The notes: generated by a model not told the origin, from the sequence alone. A DNA stretch of 64,000 nt from Sphingopyxis sp. FD7 (GCF_003609835.1 NZ_AP017898.1:1240001-1304000), one strand, 5' to 3'; positions 41,640-52,425 are shown, counted from the stretch's first letter. Made by a program: numbers and translations.

Positions 41640-43058
41640 TCAGGGACGCAATGGATTGATTTCCAGTTGGGCCAGTCGTTTGCGCAGCGTATTGCGGTTG
41701 ATGCCGAGCCGCCGCGCGGCTTCGAGCTGGTTACCCTGCGCATCGCGCATCACGCGGCGGAACAGCGCAGTCTCGACGATGGCCTCGAGTTGCCCGTGGA
41801 TGTCGCTTTCCGCATCAGGGCTGGCCATTTTTTCCCGCGCCCAATCGTCGATCGCGCGTGCGATCCGCGCCGCGGGATCGACCAGGCCGCCGCTTTCGCC
41901 ATTGTCGCGCAGCACCATCTCGACCTCGCGCGCAGTGACGACGGTGTCGCGCGACAGCACCGCGAGCCGCTGCACCACATTGCCGAGCTCGCGGACGTTC
42001 CCCGGCCAGTCGTGACGTTCGAGCCATTGCATCGCTTCGGGCGCGAACTGACGGTCGGGCAACCCCGATCCGCGCCCGACCTCGACAAAATGGCGCACGA
42101 GTGCGGCGATGTCGCTGCGGCGGTCGCGCAGCGGCGGCAGGGTCACGGGGATGACGTTGAGCCGGTAGAACAGATCCTCGCGAAAGCGGCCGTCGGCGAC
42201 GAGCGCGCGCATGTCACGATGCGTCGCGGCGATGACGCGGACGTCGGCGCGCAGCGGCTGGCTGCCACCGACGGTCGAATACTCATTGCTCTGAAGCACG
42301 CGCAGCAGCCGCGTCTGCGCCTCCAGGGGCATGTCGCCAATCTCGTCGAGGAACAGGGTGCCGCCTGCGGCCTGTTCAAAACGCCCCGCGCTGCGGCTGT
42401 GCGCGCCGGTGAAGGCGCCTTTTTCGTGGCCGAACAGCTCGGCCTCGATCAATTCGCGCGGAATGGCGGCCATGTTGATCGCGACGAACGGCCCCGCGCG
42501 GCGCAGCCCGGTGGCGTGGATCGCGCGCGCGACGACTTCCTTGCCCGTCCCCGATTCGCCGAGGATCAGCACCGCGAGGTCGTTGGTCGCGAGCCGCGCG
42601 ATCGTCCGGTAGACCGCCTGCATCGCGGGGGCGCGGCCGACGAGGCCGTGGCTGTCGGCGGGCGGGTTGGCGTCGCTCGCCGTCGGCTCGGCGCGCCGTT
42701 GCAAAGCGGCGCGAACGCTGGCGGTCAGTTCGTCAAGGTCGAAGGGCTTGGGCAGATAATCATAGCTGCCGATACCCGTCGCGCGCACCGCGGTATCGAG
42801 CGTGTTCTGCGCCGACAGCACGATCACCGGCGTCGCGGGGTCGACCGCGGCATGCGCGAGCGAGTCGATGCCGTCGCCGTCGGGCAGCACGACGTCGGTG
42901 ATGATGAGGTCGGGGCGATGGCCCGCGAGCCAGGCGTTGCGTTCGGCGATGCTGCCGACCGACGCGAGAAGGCCGCATTCGCCATCAAGCGTTTCGCGGA
43001 TGATCATCGCGATCGCCGGATCATCCTCGACCAGCAGGATCGTCTTGCCGTCGCTCAT
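41640..43058 (-). CDS. ntrC: NtrC nitrogen regulator (sigma54-dependent)
   Basis: 472 residues. Receiver domain with LIITDVVLPDGDGID (phospho-Asp), sigma54 AAA+ domain with ILGESGTGKEVVARAIHA, GHEKGAFTGAHSRSAGRFEQ (GAFTGA present) and [17 protein letters not shown], and C-terminal Fis HTH (NQLEAARRLGINRNTLRKRL). It activates nitrogen-scavenging genes, probably including the nas cluster 15 kb away. Stop-start overlap with ntrB by 4 bases. Confidence 0.95.
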   Translation of the reverse strand: MSDGKTILLVEDDPAIAMIIRETLDGECGLLASVGSIAERNAWLAGHRPDLIITDVVLPDGDGIDSLAHAAVDPATPVIVLSAQNTLDTAVRATGIGSYDYLPKPFDLDELTASVRAALQRRAEPTASDANPPADSHGLVGRAPAMQAVYRTIARLATNDLAVLILGESGTGKEVVARAIHATGLRRAGPFVAINMAAIPRELIEAELFGHEKGAFTGAHSRSAGRFEQAAGGTLFLDEIGDMPLEAQTRLLRVLQSNEYSTVGGSQPLRADVRVIAATHRDMRALVADGRFREDLFYRLNVIPVTLPPLRDRRSDIAALVRHFVEVGRGSGLPDRQFAPEAMQWLERHDWPGNVRELGNVVQRLAVLSRDTVVTAREVEMVLRDNGESGGLVDPAARIARAIDDWAREKMASPDAESDIHGQLEAIVETALFRRVMRDAQGNQLEAARRLGINRNTLRKRLAQLEINPLRP

Positions 43059-44146
43059 CCCCGTCCCTTTGCTTGCGCGACGGGCAGGTGGACGCGAAAG
43101 CGCGTCCAGTCGCCATCGCGCATATGCTGCACCGTCCCGCCCATGTCGCGCGCGAGCTTGGCGACGAGCGCCAGGCCAAGGCCCCTGCCCTCGCGCTTCG
43201 TCGTCACGAACGGGTCGAACAAATCGCCGCGAATGTCCGCGGGGACGCCGGGACCATTGTCGCTGACGCTGAGCTCGATCGGCAGCGCGATGCGCCCACG
43301 CCCGTCGCCATTGTCGATCGACAGGCCGTGACGATAGGCGGTTGCGATCCGCACCACGCCATCGTCGCGCCCCGCCAGCGCTTCGCAGCCGTTGGTCACG
43401 AGGTTGAGCAATATCTGCACCATGGCGTCATGGTTGCCGTGGACGAGCGGCAGCGACGGGTCGAAATCCTCCGCGAAGCGAACGCCCGGAAACTGGCGCG
43501 CACGCGCGGTTTCCATCGCCTGATGGATCGGCTGATACAGGTTGATCGGTTCGCACAGGATCGGCTGTCCCCGCGAAAAATGCTCCATCTGGTCGATCAG
43601 CGTCGCGATGCGGTCGACCTCGGCGCAGATCAGCGTCGTGAAACGCTCGCCTCCGCTGTCGGTCTTGCGCGCGAGCAGCTGCGCCGCGCCCTTGATGCCG
43701 GCGAGCGGATTCTTGATCTCGTGCGCGAGCATCGACGCCGCCGCGCCTGCCGCGCGGCTCGACCGCCCGATCGCTCCGCCCATCAGTTCGGTATCGCTTT
43801 GCGAGGGCACGAGCGCCAAGATGCGGTGGCCGCCCTGGCCATAGGGCACCATCTGCATGTCGACGAAGACCGATTTGCGTCCGCCGAGGGTAATTTCGGC
43901 CCGGTGCGCGAAGAGCGCCGACATCGCGGCATCGTTCATCCGCTGGCGATAGCTGCGGTCCATCTGGATGACGTCATAGATGACGCGCCCGACCATCGCC
44001 GTCCGGCTGACATTGCAGAGCTGCTCGGCGGCGGCATTGACGAAGAGCACGACACCGCCGCTGTCGATCAGCAACGTCGGCACGGGATGCGACTGGATCA
44101 GCTCGTGATGGTCAAAGCTCGGGATGCTCGAAGTGGGCGCGGTCAC
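43055..44146 (-). CDS. ntrB: NtrB sensor kinase
   Basis: 363 residues, soluble. PAS domain ([20 protein letters not shown]), DHp with [20 protein letters not shown] (phospho-His), N box [14 protein letters not shown], and [10 protein letters not shown] plus [12 protein letters not shown] in the ATPase domain. No membrane segment, matching cytosolic NtrB controlled by PII. Overlaps both ntrC and dusB by 4 bases, giving the dusB-ntrB-ntrC-ntrY-ntrX order typical of alphaproteobacteria. Confidence 0.95.
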   Translation of the reverse strand: MTAPTSSIPSFDHHELIQSHPVPTLLIDSGGVVLFVNAAAEQLCNVSRTAMVGRVIYDVIQMDRSYRQRMNDAAMSALFAHRAEITLGGRKSVFVDMQMVPYGQGGHRILALVPSQSDTELMGGAIGRSSRAAGAAASMLAHEIKNPLAGIKGAAQLLARKTDSGGERFTTLICAEVDRIATLIDQMEHFSRGQPILCEPINLYQPIHQAMETARARQFPGVRFAEDFDPSLPLVHGNHDAMVQILLNLVTNGCEALAGRDDGVVRIATAYRHGLSIDNGDGRGRIALPIELSVSDNGPGVPADIRGDLFDPFVTTKREGRGLGLALVAKLARDMGGTVQHMRDGDWTRFRVHLPVAQAKGRG

Positions 44147-45162
44147 GCCGCCGCCCGCGTCAGATGCGGGCCATAAAAGGCCTCGAGCGCGTCGAGGACG
44201 CTCTTGCTGTCGGGGATCTGGTTGACCTTGTTGCGGAACTCGGCCGAGCCCGGCAGGCCCTTGACGTACCAGCCAAGATGCTTGCGCGCCATATTGACCC
44301 CGGTGGTTTCGCCATAATGGTCGATCATCGCCCGGTAATGCGATGTAATGACGTGATATTGTTCGTCGAGACCCGGATCAGGACGCTCGCCCTCGCCGCG
44401 CAGCGCCGCCATCACCTGTCCGAGCAGCCAGGGGCGGCCATAGGCGCCGCGGCCGATCATCACGCCATCGGCGCCGCTCTGCGCCAGCGCGGTGCGCGCA
44501 TCGTCGGCCGAGCAGATGTCGCCGTTGACGATCACCGGGATCGACACCGCATCCTTGACCTTGCGCACAAAGGCCCAGTCGGCCTCGCCGCGGTACATCT
44601 GGTTGCGCGTGCGGCCGTGAACGGTGACGAGCTTCGCGCCCAGATCCTCGGCGATATGCGCGAGTTCGGGGGCATTGAGGCTGTCGTGGCACCAGCCCAT
44701 GCGCATCTTCACCGTCACCGGCACCGACACGGCCTTGACGCAGGATTCGATCAGCGCGGCGGCGAGCTTCAAATCGCGCATCAGCGCCGATCCCGCGTCG
44801 CCATTAGTGACCTTGCGCACCGGGCAGCCCATGTTGATGTCGATGATCGCCGCGCCGCGATCTTCGTTGAGCTTGGCCGCCTCGCCCATTTCATAGGGGG
44901 TGCAGCCGACAAGCTGCATCGACACCGGCTCCTCGACCGGATCCCAGGCCGCCTTCTGGATCGACTGGCGCGTTTCGCGGATCGCCGCCTGGCTGGCGAT
45001 CATTTCGGTGACGTTGAGCCCCGAACCATAGGAACGCACCAGCTTGCGGAACGGCAGGTCGGTCACGCCCGTCATCGGCGCGAGGATCACGGGATCCGCG
45101 ATGGTGATGTTGCCGATCTGGATGGGCCGCAGCGGCGCCATGGGGGATGCTTTCGTTTGCAT
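44143..45162 (-). CDS. dusB: tRNA-dihydrouridine synthase
   Basis: 339 residues, FMN TIM-barrel. Motifs: [40 protein letters not shown] (catalytic Cys), [31 protein letters not shown] and [16 protein letters not shown]. Reduces uridine in the tRNA D loop. First gene of the ntr operon. Confidence 0.95.
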   Translation of the reverse strand: MQTKASPMAPLRPIQIGNITIADPVILAPMTGVTDLPFRKLVRSYGSGLNVTEMIASQAAIRETRQSIQKAAWDPVEEPVSMQLVGCTPYEMGEAAKLNEDRGAAIIDINMGCPVRKVTNGDAGSALMRDLKLAAALIESCVKAVSVPVTVKMRMGWCHDSLNAPELAHIAEDLGAKLVTVHGRTRNQMYRGEADWAFVRKVKDAVSIPVIVNGDICSADDARTALAQSGADGVMIGRGAYGRPWLLGQVMAALRGEGERPDPGLDEQYHVITSHYRAMIDHYGETTGVNMARKHLGWYVKGLPGSAEFRNKVNQIPDSKSVLDALEAFYGPHLTRAAA

Positions 45163-45237
45163 TGCCTAAAATTTGAGCAGCCCCTACACGCTATGCCGCT
45201 TTCCCGCAAGGCGCGGCTGCGCTAACCGGCGCGCATC

Positions 45238-46416
45238 ATGTCCGAGTCCCCTGCCCCGCCGCCCCGCCGCGTCGCCGCGATCCTCCTTGCAGGCGGCCGC
45301 GGGGTGCGCGCAGGCTTTGCGCGGCCCAAGCAGCTCGAAATGCTTGGCGGCAGGCCGGTGCTGCGCTGGAGTCTCGACGCTTTGGCGTCGCATCCCTTCC
45401 TCTCGGGCGGCGTGCTGGTCGCAAATCATGACGTCATGGCGGCCGCGCAACCCTTGCCCGAAGGCTGGATTTCCGCCGAACCCGGCGCCGAGCGGCAACA
45501 ATCGGTGGCCAATGCGCTGGCCGCGCTGTCAGATTGGGAGGACGAGACGCCGGTGCTCGTCCATGACGCCGCGCGCCCCGGCGTCGATGCCGCCGTCGTC
45601 GACCGGCTGCTTGCGGCGCTGGATCAGGCCGAAGCGGCGATCCCGGTACTGCCGGTCCCCGATACGCTGGTCGAGGCGGCGGACGGCGGGGCGGGCGATG
45701 TCGTCGCGCGCGACCGGCTGGCGCGTGTCCAGACGCCGCAGGCCTTTCGGCTCGGCACCTTGCGCCGCGCGCACGCCGAAGCCGCTGGCGCGGCCGCGAG
45801 TGACGATGCGCAGCTCGTCCGCAGCCTTGGCGTCACGGTGGCGATGGTGGAAGGCGATGCGCGTCTCCACAAACTCACATATGCCGGGGATATGGCCATC
45901 CTGCGTGGGCTGCTGGGGACAAGCGACATGATGCGAACCGCCGTCGGGATGGGCTATGACGTTCACCGTCTCGTCGCGGGCAAGCCGCTGTGGATCGGCG
46001 GGATAGAAATCGAGCATAGTCATGGGCTTGAAGGGCATAGCGATGCCGACGTCGCGCTTCATGCGCTGACCGACGCGATCCTCGGCGCGCTGGGCGACGG
46101 CGACATTGGCGATCATTTCCCGCCGAGCGACCCGCAATGGCGCGGCGCCGCGTCGCACCGCTTCCTCTCCTTTGCCGGCGAGCGCGTTGCGGCAAAGGGC
46201 GGGCGGATCGGCCACCTCGATCTCACGATCATCGCCGAAGCGCCAAGGATCGGCCCGCACCGCGTCGCCATCCGCAACCGCATTGCCGAAATCCTTGCGA
46301 TTCCGGTCGGGCGCGTTAGTGTGAAGGCGACAACGACCGAGCGGCTCGGTTTTACCGGCCGTCGCGAGGGCGTCTCGGCCCAGGCCGTTGCGACCATCCA
46401 ACTTCCGGAGATTTGA
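45238..46416 (+). CDS. ispDF: Bifunctional IspD/IspF (MEP isoprenoid pathway)
   Basis: 392 residues. Residues 1-225 are IspD cytidylyltransferase (AAILLAGGRGVRAGFARPKQ, VLVHDAARPGVDAAVV, RVQTPQAFRLG); residues 233-392 are IspF cyclodiphosphate synthase (GMGYDVHRLVAGKPLWIGGI with DxH zinc ligands, HSDADVALHALTDAILGALG, KATTTERLGFTGRREGV). The fusion is usual in alphaproteobacteria. Diverges from dusB. Confidence 0.96.
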   Translation: MSESPAPPPRRVAAILLAGGRGVRAGFARPKQLEMLGGRPVLRWSLDALASHPFLSGGVLVANHDVMAAAQPLPEGWISAEPGAERQQSVANALAALSDWEDETPVLVHDAARPGVDAAVVDRLLAALDQAEAAIPVLPVPDTLVEAADGGAGDVVARDRLARVQTPQAFRLGTLRRAHAEAAGAAASDDAQLVRSLGVTVAMVEGDARLHKLTYAGDMAILRGLLGTSDMMRTAVGMGYDVHRLVAGKPLWIGGIEIEHSHGLEGHSDADVALHALTDAILGALGDGDIGDHFPPSDPQWRGAASHRFLSFAGERVAAKGGRIGHLDLTIIAEAPRIGPHRVAIRNRIAEILAIPVGRVSVKATTTERLGFTGRREGVSAQAVATIQLPEI

Positions 46417-46419
46417 CCC

Positions 46420-46974
46420 GTGCTGCCCGATGCCGAATCGCGCCTTTCCGCGCGTGATGATCTCGCCGCGAGCGTGCTCGCGCAAAACCGCGCGGCCGGG
46501 CGCAAGATCGCGGTCGCCGAAAGCTGCACCGGCGGCATGGTGGCCGCGGCGCTGACCGACATCGCCGGATGTTCCGACGTTTTTACCGCCGGTTTCGTGA
46601 CCTATTCGGCCGACGCCAAGAAACGGCAGCTCGACGTCAGCGGCGAGATACTCGAAACCTTCGGTGAAGTGTCGCTGGCGACCGCCTGGGCGATGGCCGC
46701 GGGAGCGCTGGCGAACAGCGACGCCGACGTCGCGGTCGCGATCACGGGCATCGCCGGTCCCGGCGGCGGTACCGAGAAAAAGCCGGTCGGTCTCGTCGTC
46801 TTCGCGCGCGCGCTGCGCGGGCAAGACCCGGATGATTATTTCACCCAGCGCATCCAGTTCGAGGGGGCCGACCGCGCGGCGATCCGCCAGGCCGCGACAA
46901 TGTTCGCCCTCGAACTGCTTCAGCCCGAAAAGGACGCGCTGCGCCCGTCGGAGGATGTCACCCTTCCCGCATGA
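46420..46974 (+). CDS. pncC: CinA-family nicotinamide-nucleotide amidohydrolase
   Basis: 184 residues, GTG start with GGAG upstream, three bases after ispDF. A CinA C-terminal domain protein (KIAVAESCTGGMVAAALTDI, TAGFVTYSADAKKRQL, AVAITGIAGPGGGTEKKPVG), which deamidates NMN in pyridine nucleotide salvage. The N-terminal CinA domain is absent, as in PncC/YgaD. Confidence 0.92.
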   Translation: MLPDAESRLSARDDLAASVLAQNRAAGRKIAVAESCTGGMVAAALTDIAGCSDVFTAGFVTYSADAKKRQLDVSGEILETFGEVSLATAWAMAAGALANSDADVAVAITGIAGPGGGTEKKPVGLVVFARALRGQDPDDYFTQRIQFEGADRAAIRQAATMFALELLQPEKDALRPSEDVTLPA

Positions 46975-46975
46975 T

Positions 46976-47710
46976 TCAAACGCGGCCGGTTCGGAGTGCC
47001 TTGGCCCAGTCGGTCCGGCCGTTGACCTCCGCGTCGCGCGCGGCCTGTTCCCAATCATATTCAACGGCGCAAAGCTCGGCTGACCACGTCCCATTGGTCA
47101 TCGTCGCTATCGCATAACGCGCGTGAGGCGACCCGGTCTCCACGATGTGCGGAAAGGGCTGGTCGTCGTCATATGCCTGCAAGCCGACGCTTCCCGGATT
47201 AACGATCAGCCGCCCGTCATCGAGGCGAACTATCCGGGGCACATGCGTGTGACCGCAAAGGATCAGGCTGGCACTGACTGCACCCGTACGTTCAACTATC
47301 TCGTCTCGGGTGGCCGCCCGCAATCCATCCTCGGTGACCGTTTCCAGAAAATAGACGAGGTCACTGTCGGGTGTTCCGTGGACAAGCAGAATATCGTCCG
47401 AGATTTGCATGGTCTCGGGCAGCGCGGCGATCCAGGCCAGATGGTCCGGCCGCAAATTTGCCGCTGCATGGCGATCAGACAGCCCCATTCTGTCACGCGC
47501 TTGTTCCAGTATCTGCCGCTCGTGATTACCGCGGATAGTAGAAATGTTAAGCTTCATCAGTCGGTCGGCGGTCTCTGCGGGGAAGAGGCCGCCTGACAAT
47601 ATATCCCCCAGATTCACGACGCATTCTATTCCGCGACGAGTTATGTCGGCCAGAACCGCATCGAGAGCCGCAAGGTTGCCATGAATATCGGAAATCGCGG
47701 CGATTTTCAT
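46976..47710 (-). CDS. Metallophosphoesterase
   Basis: 244 residues of the calcineurin-like fold. Metal ligands appear in ISDIHGNLAALDAVL (DxH), VVNLGDILSGG (GD), IRGNHERQ (GNH) and LCGHTHVPRI (GHxH). YfcE/MJ0936-type phosphodiesterase size. The substrate is unknown. Starts 4 bases within the coq10-like gene end. Confidence 0.88.
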   Translation of the reverse strand: MKIAAISDIHGNLAALDAVLADITRRGIECVVNLGDILSGGLFPAETADRLMKLNISTIRGNHERQILEQARDRMGLSDRHAAANLRPDHLAWIAALPETMQISDDILLVHGTPDSDLVYFLETVTEDGLRAATRDEIVERTGAVSASLILCGHTHVPRIVRLDDGRLIVNPGSVGLQAYDDDQPFPHIVETGSPHARYAIATMTNGTWSAELCAVEYDWEQAARDAEVNGRTDWAKALRTGRV

Positions 47711-48207
47711 CGCCCCTCACCGATCGCCGCATCTGATGCCGGATTGCTGTCAGCGATGATCGGGGGTTGCGCGTCCGGATTGTAAAGTTCGTCGGCGCGC
47801 GCTTCAAACGCGGCGATCATCTTTCTCAGCGCCTTATCGAACATCTGTCCCGCGAGGGCCTCGAACATCCGGTTGCGGAACGAGAAGTCGACCATGAAAT
47901 CGACGCGGCAGCCGCCGCCTGCGGCGGGCTGGAAATGCCATTCGTTGCTGAGATGCTTCATCGGGCCGTCGATATAGCTGACGACCACCTCGCACGGCCG
48001 CTGCTTGTGGACGCGGCACGAAAAACTCTCGCGCAGCCCCTTGAAGCCGACGATCATGTCCGCGACCGCCTCATGCTCGCTGTCGCTGCGAACGCGCAGC
48101 GCGACGACCCACGGCAGGAACTCGGGATAGCGTGCGATGTCGGTCACCAGCGCGAACATCTGTTCGGCGCTGTATGGCAGATCGCGCGTTTCGTGGTGGC
48201 GGGGCAA
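47707..48207 (-). CDS. Coq10/RatA-like START-domain protein
   Basis: 166 residues, polyketide cyclase/START-like fold: PYSAEQMFALVTDIARYPEF, FKGLRESFSCRVHKQRP and SFRNRMFEALAGQMFDKALR. Members act as ubiquinone-binding Coq10 proteins in respiration; E. coli RatA is named a toxin. Beside lipA, as often in alphaproteobacteria. The Coq10 role is the more likely. Confidence 0.88.
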   Translation of the reverse strand: MPRHHETRDLPYSAEQMFALVTDIARYPEFLPWVVALRVRSDSEHEAVADMIVGFKGLRESFSCRVHKQRPCEVVVSYIDGPMKHLSNEWHFQPAAGGGCRVDFMVDFSFRNRMFEALAGQMFDKALRKMIAAFEARADELYNPDAQPPIIADSNPASDAAIGEGR

Positions 48208-48214
48208 GACCGGC

Positions 48215-49150
48215 TCAGTCGGCGCGCGTGCGCGCGAGTTGCGCCTCGCGCGCCGCGCGCATCCGCTCGAAATCGTCGCCCGCGTGATAGCTGGAGCGCG
48301 TCAGCGGCGACGAGGCGACCTGCAGAAAGCCCTTGGCGCGCGCGATCTGCGCATAGGCGTCGAACGCCTGCGGCGTCACGAAGTCGATCACCCTGGCATG
48401 TTTCGGCGTCGGTTGCAGATATTGGCCCATCGTCATGAAATCGATGTCGGCGCTGCGCATGTCGTCCATCACCTGATGCACCTCCATCCGTTCCTCGCCG
48501 AGACCGAGCATGATGCCCGACTTGGTGAAGATCGACGGATCGCGCCGCTTGACGCTTTCGAGCAGGCGCAGCGAGGCATAATAGCGCGCGCCGGGGCGGA
48601 TGGTCGGATAGAGCCGCGGCACGGTTTCGAGATTGTGGTTATAGACGTCGGGGCGGGCATCGACGATCGCGGCGACCGCGCTTTCGGGCTTGTTGCGAAA
48701 ATCGGGCGTCAGGATTTCGATCGTCGTCTGCGGCGTTTCGCGGCGCAGCGCCTCGATGACCTTGACGAACTGGCTCGCGCCGCCGTCGGGCAGGTCGTCG
48801 CGGTCGACCGAGGTGATGACGATATGCGTCAGCCCCATCTTCGCGGCGGCGATCGCGGTATGTTCGGGTTCGAGCAGGTCGACCGGGCGCGGCATCCCCG
48901 TCTTGACGTTGCAGAAGGCGCAGGCGCGCGTGCAGGTGTCGCCCAGGATCATCACCGTGGCGTGCTTTTTGGTCCAGCATTCGCCGATGTTCGGGCACGC
49001 CGCCTCTTCGCACACCGTATGCAGGTTCAGCTCGCGCATCAGCTTGCGCGTTTCGGCATAGCCGGGGCTGGTCGGCGCCTTGACGCGAATCCAGTCGGGC
49101 TTGCGCGAGCGCTGGCTCGGCGGGGCGGCGGGTGCGGCAGGAGCGTTCAT
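48215..49150 (-). CDS. lipA: Lipoyl synthase
   Basis: 311 residues, radical SAM enzyme inserting two sulfurs into octanoyl groups. Auxiliary cluster [13 protein letters not shown], radical [11 protein letters not shown] and the C-terminal SSY serine ligand ([12 protein letters not shown]) are all present. The start at 49150 ([20 protein letters not shown]) is preferred to a long upstream extension that lacks similarity. Confidence 0.96.
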   Translation of the reverse strand: MNAPAAPAAPPSQRSRKPDWIRVKAPTSPGYAETRKLMRELNLHTVCEEAACPNIGECWTKKHATVMILGDTCTRACAFCNVKTGMPRPVDLLEPEHTAIAAAKMGLTHIVITSVDRDDLPDGGASQFVKVIEALRRETPQTTIEILTPDFRNKPESAVAAIVDARPDVYNHNLETVPRLYPTIRPGARYYASLRLLESVKRRDPSIFTKSGIMLGLGEERMEVHQVMDDMRSADIDFMTMGQYLQPTPKHARVIDFVTPQAFDAYAQIARAKGFLQVASSPLTRSSYHAGDDFERMRAAREAQLARTRAD

Positions 49151-49212
49151 CGCGCCCACATAGTCGCCTATGCCCCTCTTCTCAACCTCTCTACCTATGC
49201 TATGGGGCCGCC

Positions 49213-49851
49213 ATGACTCACTTTGCCGACATGATCGAGGGCTATCGCCGTTTCCGTAATGGTGGGTGGCAGGAACAGCGCGACCGCTGGAACGAGCTTG
49301 CCGAGGGGCAGTCACCCAAGGTGATGGTGATCGCCTGCTCCGACAGCCGCGTCGAACCGTCGCAGATTTTCGATACCAATCCGGGTGAAATCTTTGTTGT
49401 CCGCAATGTGGCCGCGCTTGTGCCGCCGTTTGAAACGACGCCCGGACGTCACGGCGTCTCGGCCGCACTGGAGTTTGCCGTGCAATTCCTGAAGGTCGAG
49501 GAAATCGTCGTCATGGGCCATGGCCTTTGCGGCGGCTGCCATGCGGCGCTGCATGGGACGATGGCGGGCGCCGAACCGGGTCGCGGCGGCTTTATCGCCG
49601 ACTGGATCGCGCTGCTCGACGATGCGAGCGACGAGGTGCGGGCGGAGCATTCCGACCTCGACAGCCGCGACGCGGGCCGCGCGATGGAAATGGCGGCTGT
49701 GCGCGTCAGCATCGCGAATCTTCGCACTTTTCCCTGTATTCAGGAAAAGGAAGCGCGCGGGACGCTGAAACTGCGCGGCGCCTTTTTTGCGATCAGCGAC
49801 GGGGTGCTGCATGTCATGGACGAAGCCACGGGCAAATTCAAACCGGCCTGA
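49213..49851 (+). CDS. Beta-class carbonic anhydrase
   Basis: 212 residues. Zinc ligands in [12 protein letters not shown] (Cys, with the Asp-Arg dyad) and [13 protein letters not shown] (His and Cys). [18 protein letters not shown] and [20 protein letters not shown] complete the family pattern. Interconverts CO2 and bicarbonate. Diverges from lipA with a 62-base gap. Confidence 0.95.
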   Translation: MTHFADMIEGYRRFRNGGWQEQRDRWNELAEGQSPKVMVIACSDSRVEPSQIFDTNPGEIFVVRNVAALVPPFETTPGRHGVSAALEFAVQFLKVEEIVVMGHGLCGGCHAALHGTMAGAEPGRGGFIADWIALLDDASDEVRAEHSDLDSRDAGRAMEMAAVRVSIANLRTFPCIQEKEARGTLKLRGAFFAISDGVLHVMDEATGKFKPA

Positions 49852-49860
49852 GCAGCCGCG

Positions 49861-50303
49861 TCACGGAATCGCGTAAGTCACATTCGCTTGCCCGACCGGC
49901 TTTAGCGGATCGTCGGTCCAGATACGGACGTCCATGACCGCGAGCCGCTTGCCGAGGCGCAGCATATGCGCGTCGGCGAACAGCGATCCCGGACTGCACG
50001 GCCGCAGAAACTGGTAATTGAGCGCGCTCGTCACCGCCATCGCCACCGGCCCGATATGCGCGAGGACGAGCGCATAGGCCGCCATGTCGGCGAAGCCCAT
50101 CTGCGTCGGCCCCGAAATCAGCCCGCCGGGACGCAGCGCCTTGTCGGTCGGGTCCATCCGCGCGCGCACAGACCCGGCGTGGCCGAAACCACATAGCCGC
50201 GCGATCCCGGTTCCGATTGGGGAAAGGCCTCCGCCATGAACGCGTTGAGCGCCTCCGCGTCCATGCGGATCGCGCTCGCCGAGATGCCGTCCCCCTTCCC
50301 CAT
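49861..50303 (-). pseudogene. PaaI-type acyl-CoA thioesterase with a frameshift
   Basis: The start (MGKGDGISASAIRMDAEALN, 50303) and the end (RARMDPTDKALRPGGLISGP to NVTYAIP) lie in different frames. The switch falls around 50165-50180, after VVSATPG; adding one base there would give a continuous hotdog-fold thioesterase of about 147 residues. Either the gene is broken or one base is missing in the assembly. It sits between carbonic anhydrase and ettA. Confidence 0.8.
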
Positions 50304-50308
50304 ATCGG

Positions 50309-51988
50309 TCAGCGCGACAATTTCTTGTAGGTCGTCGCGTGCGGCCGCGTCGCGCCTTCGCCGAGGCGGCGGATCTTGTCCTCCTCATAGGCCTCGAAAT
50401 TGCCCTCGAACCATTCGACATGGCTGTCGCCCTCGAACGCCAGAATGTGCGTCGCGAGGCGATCGAGGAAGAAGCGGTCGTGGCTGATGACCACGGCGCA
50501 GCCCGCGAAGTTTTCGAGCGCTTCTTCGAGCGCGGCGAGCGTTTCGGTGTCGAGGTCGTTCGTCGGTTCGTCGAGCAGCAGGACGTTGCCGCCCTGTTTC
50601 AGCATCTTGGCCATATGGACGCGGTTGCGTTCGCCGCCCGACAGCTGGCCGACCTTCTTCTGCTGGTCGGTGCCCTTGAAGTTGAACGCGCCGACATAGG
50701 CGCGCGTCTGCATCTCATGCTTGCCGATCGACATCATGTCATGGCCGCCCGAGATTTCCTCCCAGACATTCTTGTTCGGGTCGAGCGCGTCGCGGCTCTG
50801 GTCGACATAGCCGAGGCGCACCGTGTCGCCGATGGTGATGCTGCCGCTGTCGGGCTGTTCCTGCCCCGTGATCAGCTTGAACAAGGTCGACTTGCCCGCA
50901 CCGTTGGGGCCGATAACCCCGACAATCCCGCCCGGCGGCAAAGTGAAGGACAGATCCTCGAACAGCAGCTTGTCGCCATAAGCCTTCGAGATATTGTTGA
51001 CCTCGATCACCTTGCCGCCGAGGCGTTCGGGAACCTGGATGACGATCTGCGCCTTGCCGGGCGCGCGGTTTTCCTGCGCTTCGACAAGCTGATCGAACGA
51101 TTTGATACGCGCCTTCGACTTGGCCTGGCGCGCCTTTGGCGACTGCCGGATCCATTCGAGCTCGTCCCTGATGGCCTTCTGGCGGCCGGCATCCTCGCGC
51201 GCTTCCTGTTCGAGCCGCTTGCCCTTCTTTTCAAGATAGGTCGAATAATTGCCCTCGTAGACGAAATAACGTCCGCGATCGAGTTCGAGGATCCAGTTCA
51301 CGACATTGTCGAGGAAATAGCGGTCGTGGGTGACGAGGATGACATTGCCCGGATAGTCGACGAGATGCTTTTCCAGCCAGGCGACGCTTTCGGCGTCAAG
51401 GTGGTTGGTCGGTTCGTCGAGCAGCAGGATCGAGGGCTTTTCGAGCAGCAGGCGGGTGAGCGCGATGCGGCGCCGTTCGCCGCCCGACAGATTCTCGACG
51501 CTCCAGTCGCCCGGCGGGCAGCGGAGCGCTTCCATCGCGATTTCGAGCTGGTTGTCGAGCGTCCAGCCGTCGACCGCGTCGATCTTTTCCTGCAGGCTGC
51601 CCATTTCCTCCATCAGCGCATCGAAGTCGGCGTCGGCGGGCGGATCGGCCATCAGCGCGCTGATCTCGTTGAAGCGGTCGAGCATGTCGGCGACCGGGCG
51701 AACGCCGTCCATGACATTTTCCTTGACTGTCTTCGCCGGGTCGAGCTGCGGCTCCTGCGCGAGATAGCCGACGGTGATCCCCTCGCCCGGCCAGGCCTCG
51801 CCAGCGAAATCCTTGTCGATGCCCGCCATGATTTTCATCAGCGTCGACTTGCCCGTGCCGTTCGGGCCGACGATGCCGATTTTGGCGTCGGGATAGAATT
51901 GCAGGCTGAGGTTGTTGAGCGTCGGCTTTTGTGCGCCGGGATAGGTCTTGGTCAGACCCTTCATCACGAAACTATATTGAGCGGCCAT
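50309..51988 (-). CDS. ettA: Energy-dependent translational throttle protein (ABC-F)
   Basis: 559 residues, two ABC domains without membrane segments. First Walker A GPNGTGKSTLMKIMAG and signature NLSGGERRRIALTRLLL; second Walker A GPNGAGKSTLFKLITG and QLSGGERNRVHMAKML; both with LLLDEPTN. The linker (YLEKKGKRLEQEAREDAGRQ) and RQSPKARQAKSKARI are EttA-type. It binds the ribosomal E site. Start at 51988 with GGAG; the longer frame upstream is not supported. Confidence 0.95.
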   Translation of the reverse strand: MAAQYSFVMKGLTKTYPGAQKPTLNNLSLQFYPDAKIGIVGPNGTGKSTLMKIMAGIDKDFAGEAWPGEGITVGYLAQEPQLDPAKTVKENVMDGVRPVADMLDRFNEISALMADPPADADFDALMEEMGSLQEKIDAVDGWTLDNQLEIAMEALRCPPGDWSVENLSGGERRRIALTRLLLEKPSILLLDEPTNHLDAESVAWLEKHLVDYPGNVILVTHDRYFLDNVVNWILELDRGRYFVYEGNYSTYLEKKGKRLEQEAREDAGRQKAIRDELEWIRQSPKARQAKSKARIKSFDQLVEAQENRAPGKAQIVIQVPERLGGKVIEVNNISKAYGDKLLFEDLSFTLPPGGIVGVIGPNGAGKSTLFKLITGQEQPDSGSITIGDTVRLGYVDQSRDALDPNKNVWEEISGGHDMMSIGKHEMQTRAYVGAFNFKGTDQQKKVGQLSGGERNRVHMAKMLKQGGNVLLLDEPTNDLDTETLAALEEALENFAGCAVVISHDRFFLDRLATHILAFEGDSHVEWFEGNFEAYEEDKIRRLGEGATRPHATTYKKLSR

Positions 51989-52425
51989 GCAATGCTCCGG
52001 TAAAGGCTGGGCCGCGTCGGCGGCCGGAAGAGTTGCGCGCCGGTTAGCGAATGGGCACTGGCTTGGCAATCGGGAGGGAGCCTTTGCGGTGCCTGCCCAT
52101 GCGGGCTGCTTCGGACGTCGGACCGGGCCGCCCGGCGCAAGGCGCGACAGATCGCGCCGGGCCGGGCGCGGCAAGGCGACATCGCCGACGACTGGCGCCA
52201 TGCCCCGCGTACGCGCTTTGGCCTTGCCACGACCGGGTTTTGCGATTCTATCGCCCTCGCGGATAATTGCCGATCGCACCTTCTTTCGGTAAAGTGACAC
52301 AAATCCGCCACGCCCGGCCATCTCAATTATTTTTGTTGACGATTCACGCGGAACCTCTAAATCCCGCCGCTCGCGGTCGGGGAAAATCCCCATCGCGGAA
52401 AGGCATTTTAGGGAGCCCACACATC
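51989..52425. other. Intergenic region without recognised gene
   Basis: 437 bases between the divergent ettA and lipoprotein starts. Open frames occur but have no ribosome sites and no familiar content. It must contain promoters for both genes; a TTGACG at about 52335 may be a -35 box for the lipoprotein, but no confident -10 was assigned. Confidence 0.5.
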
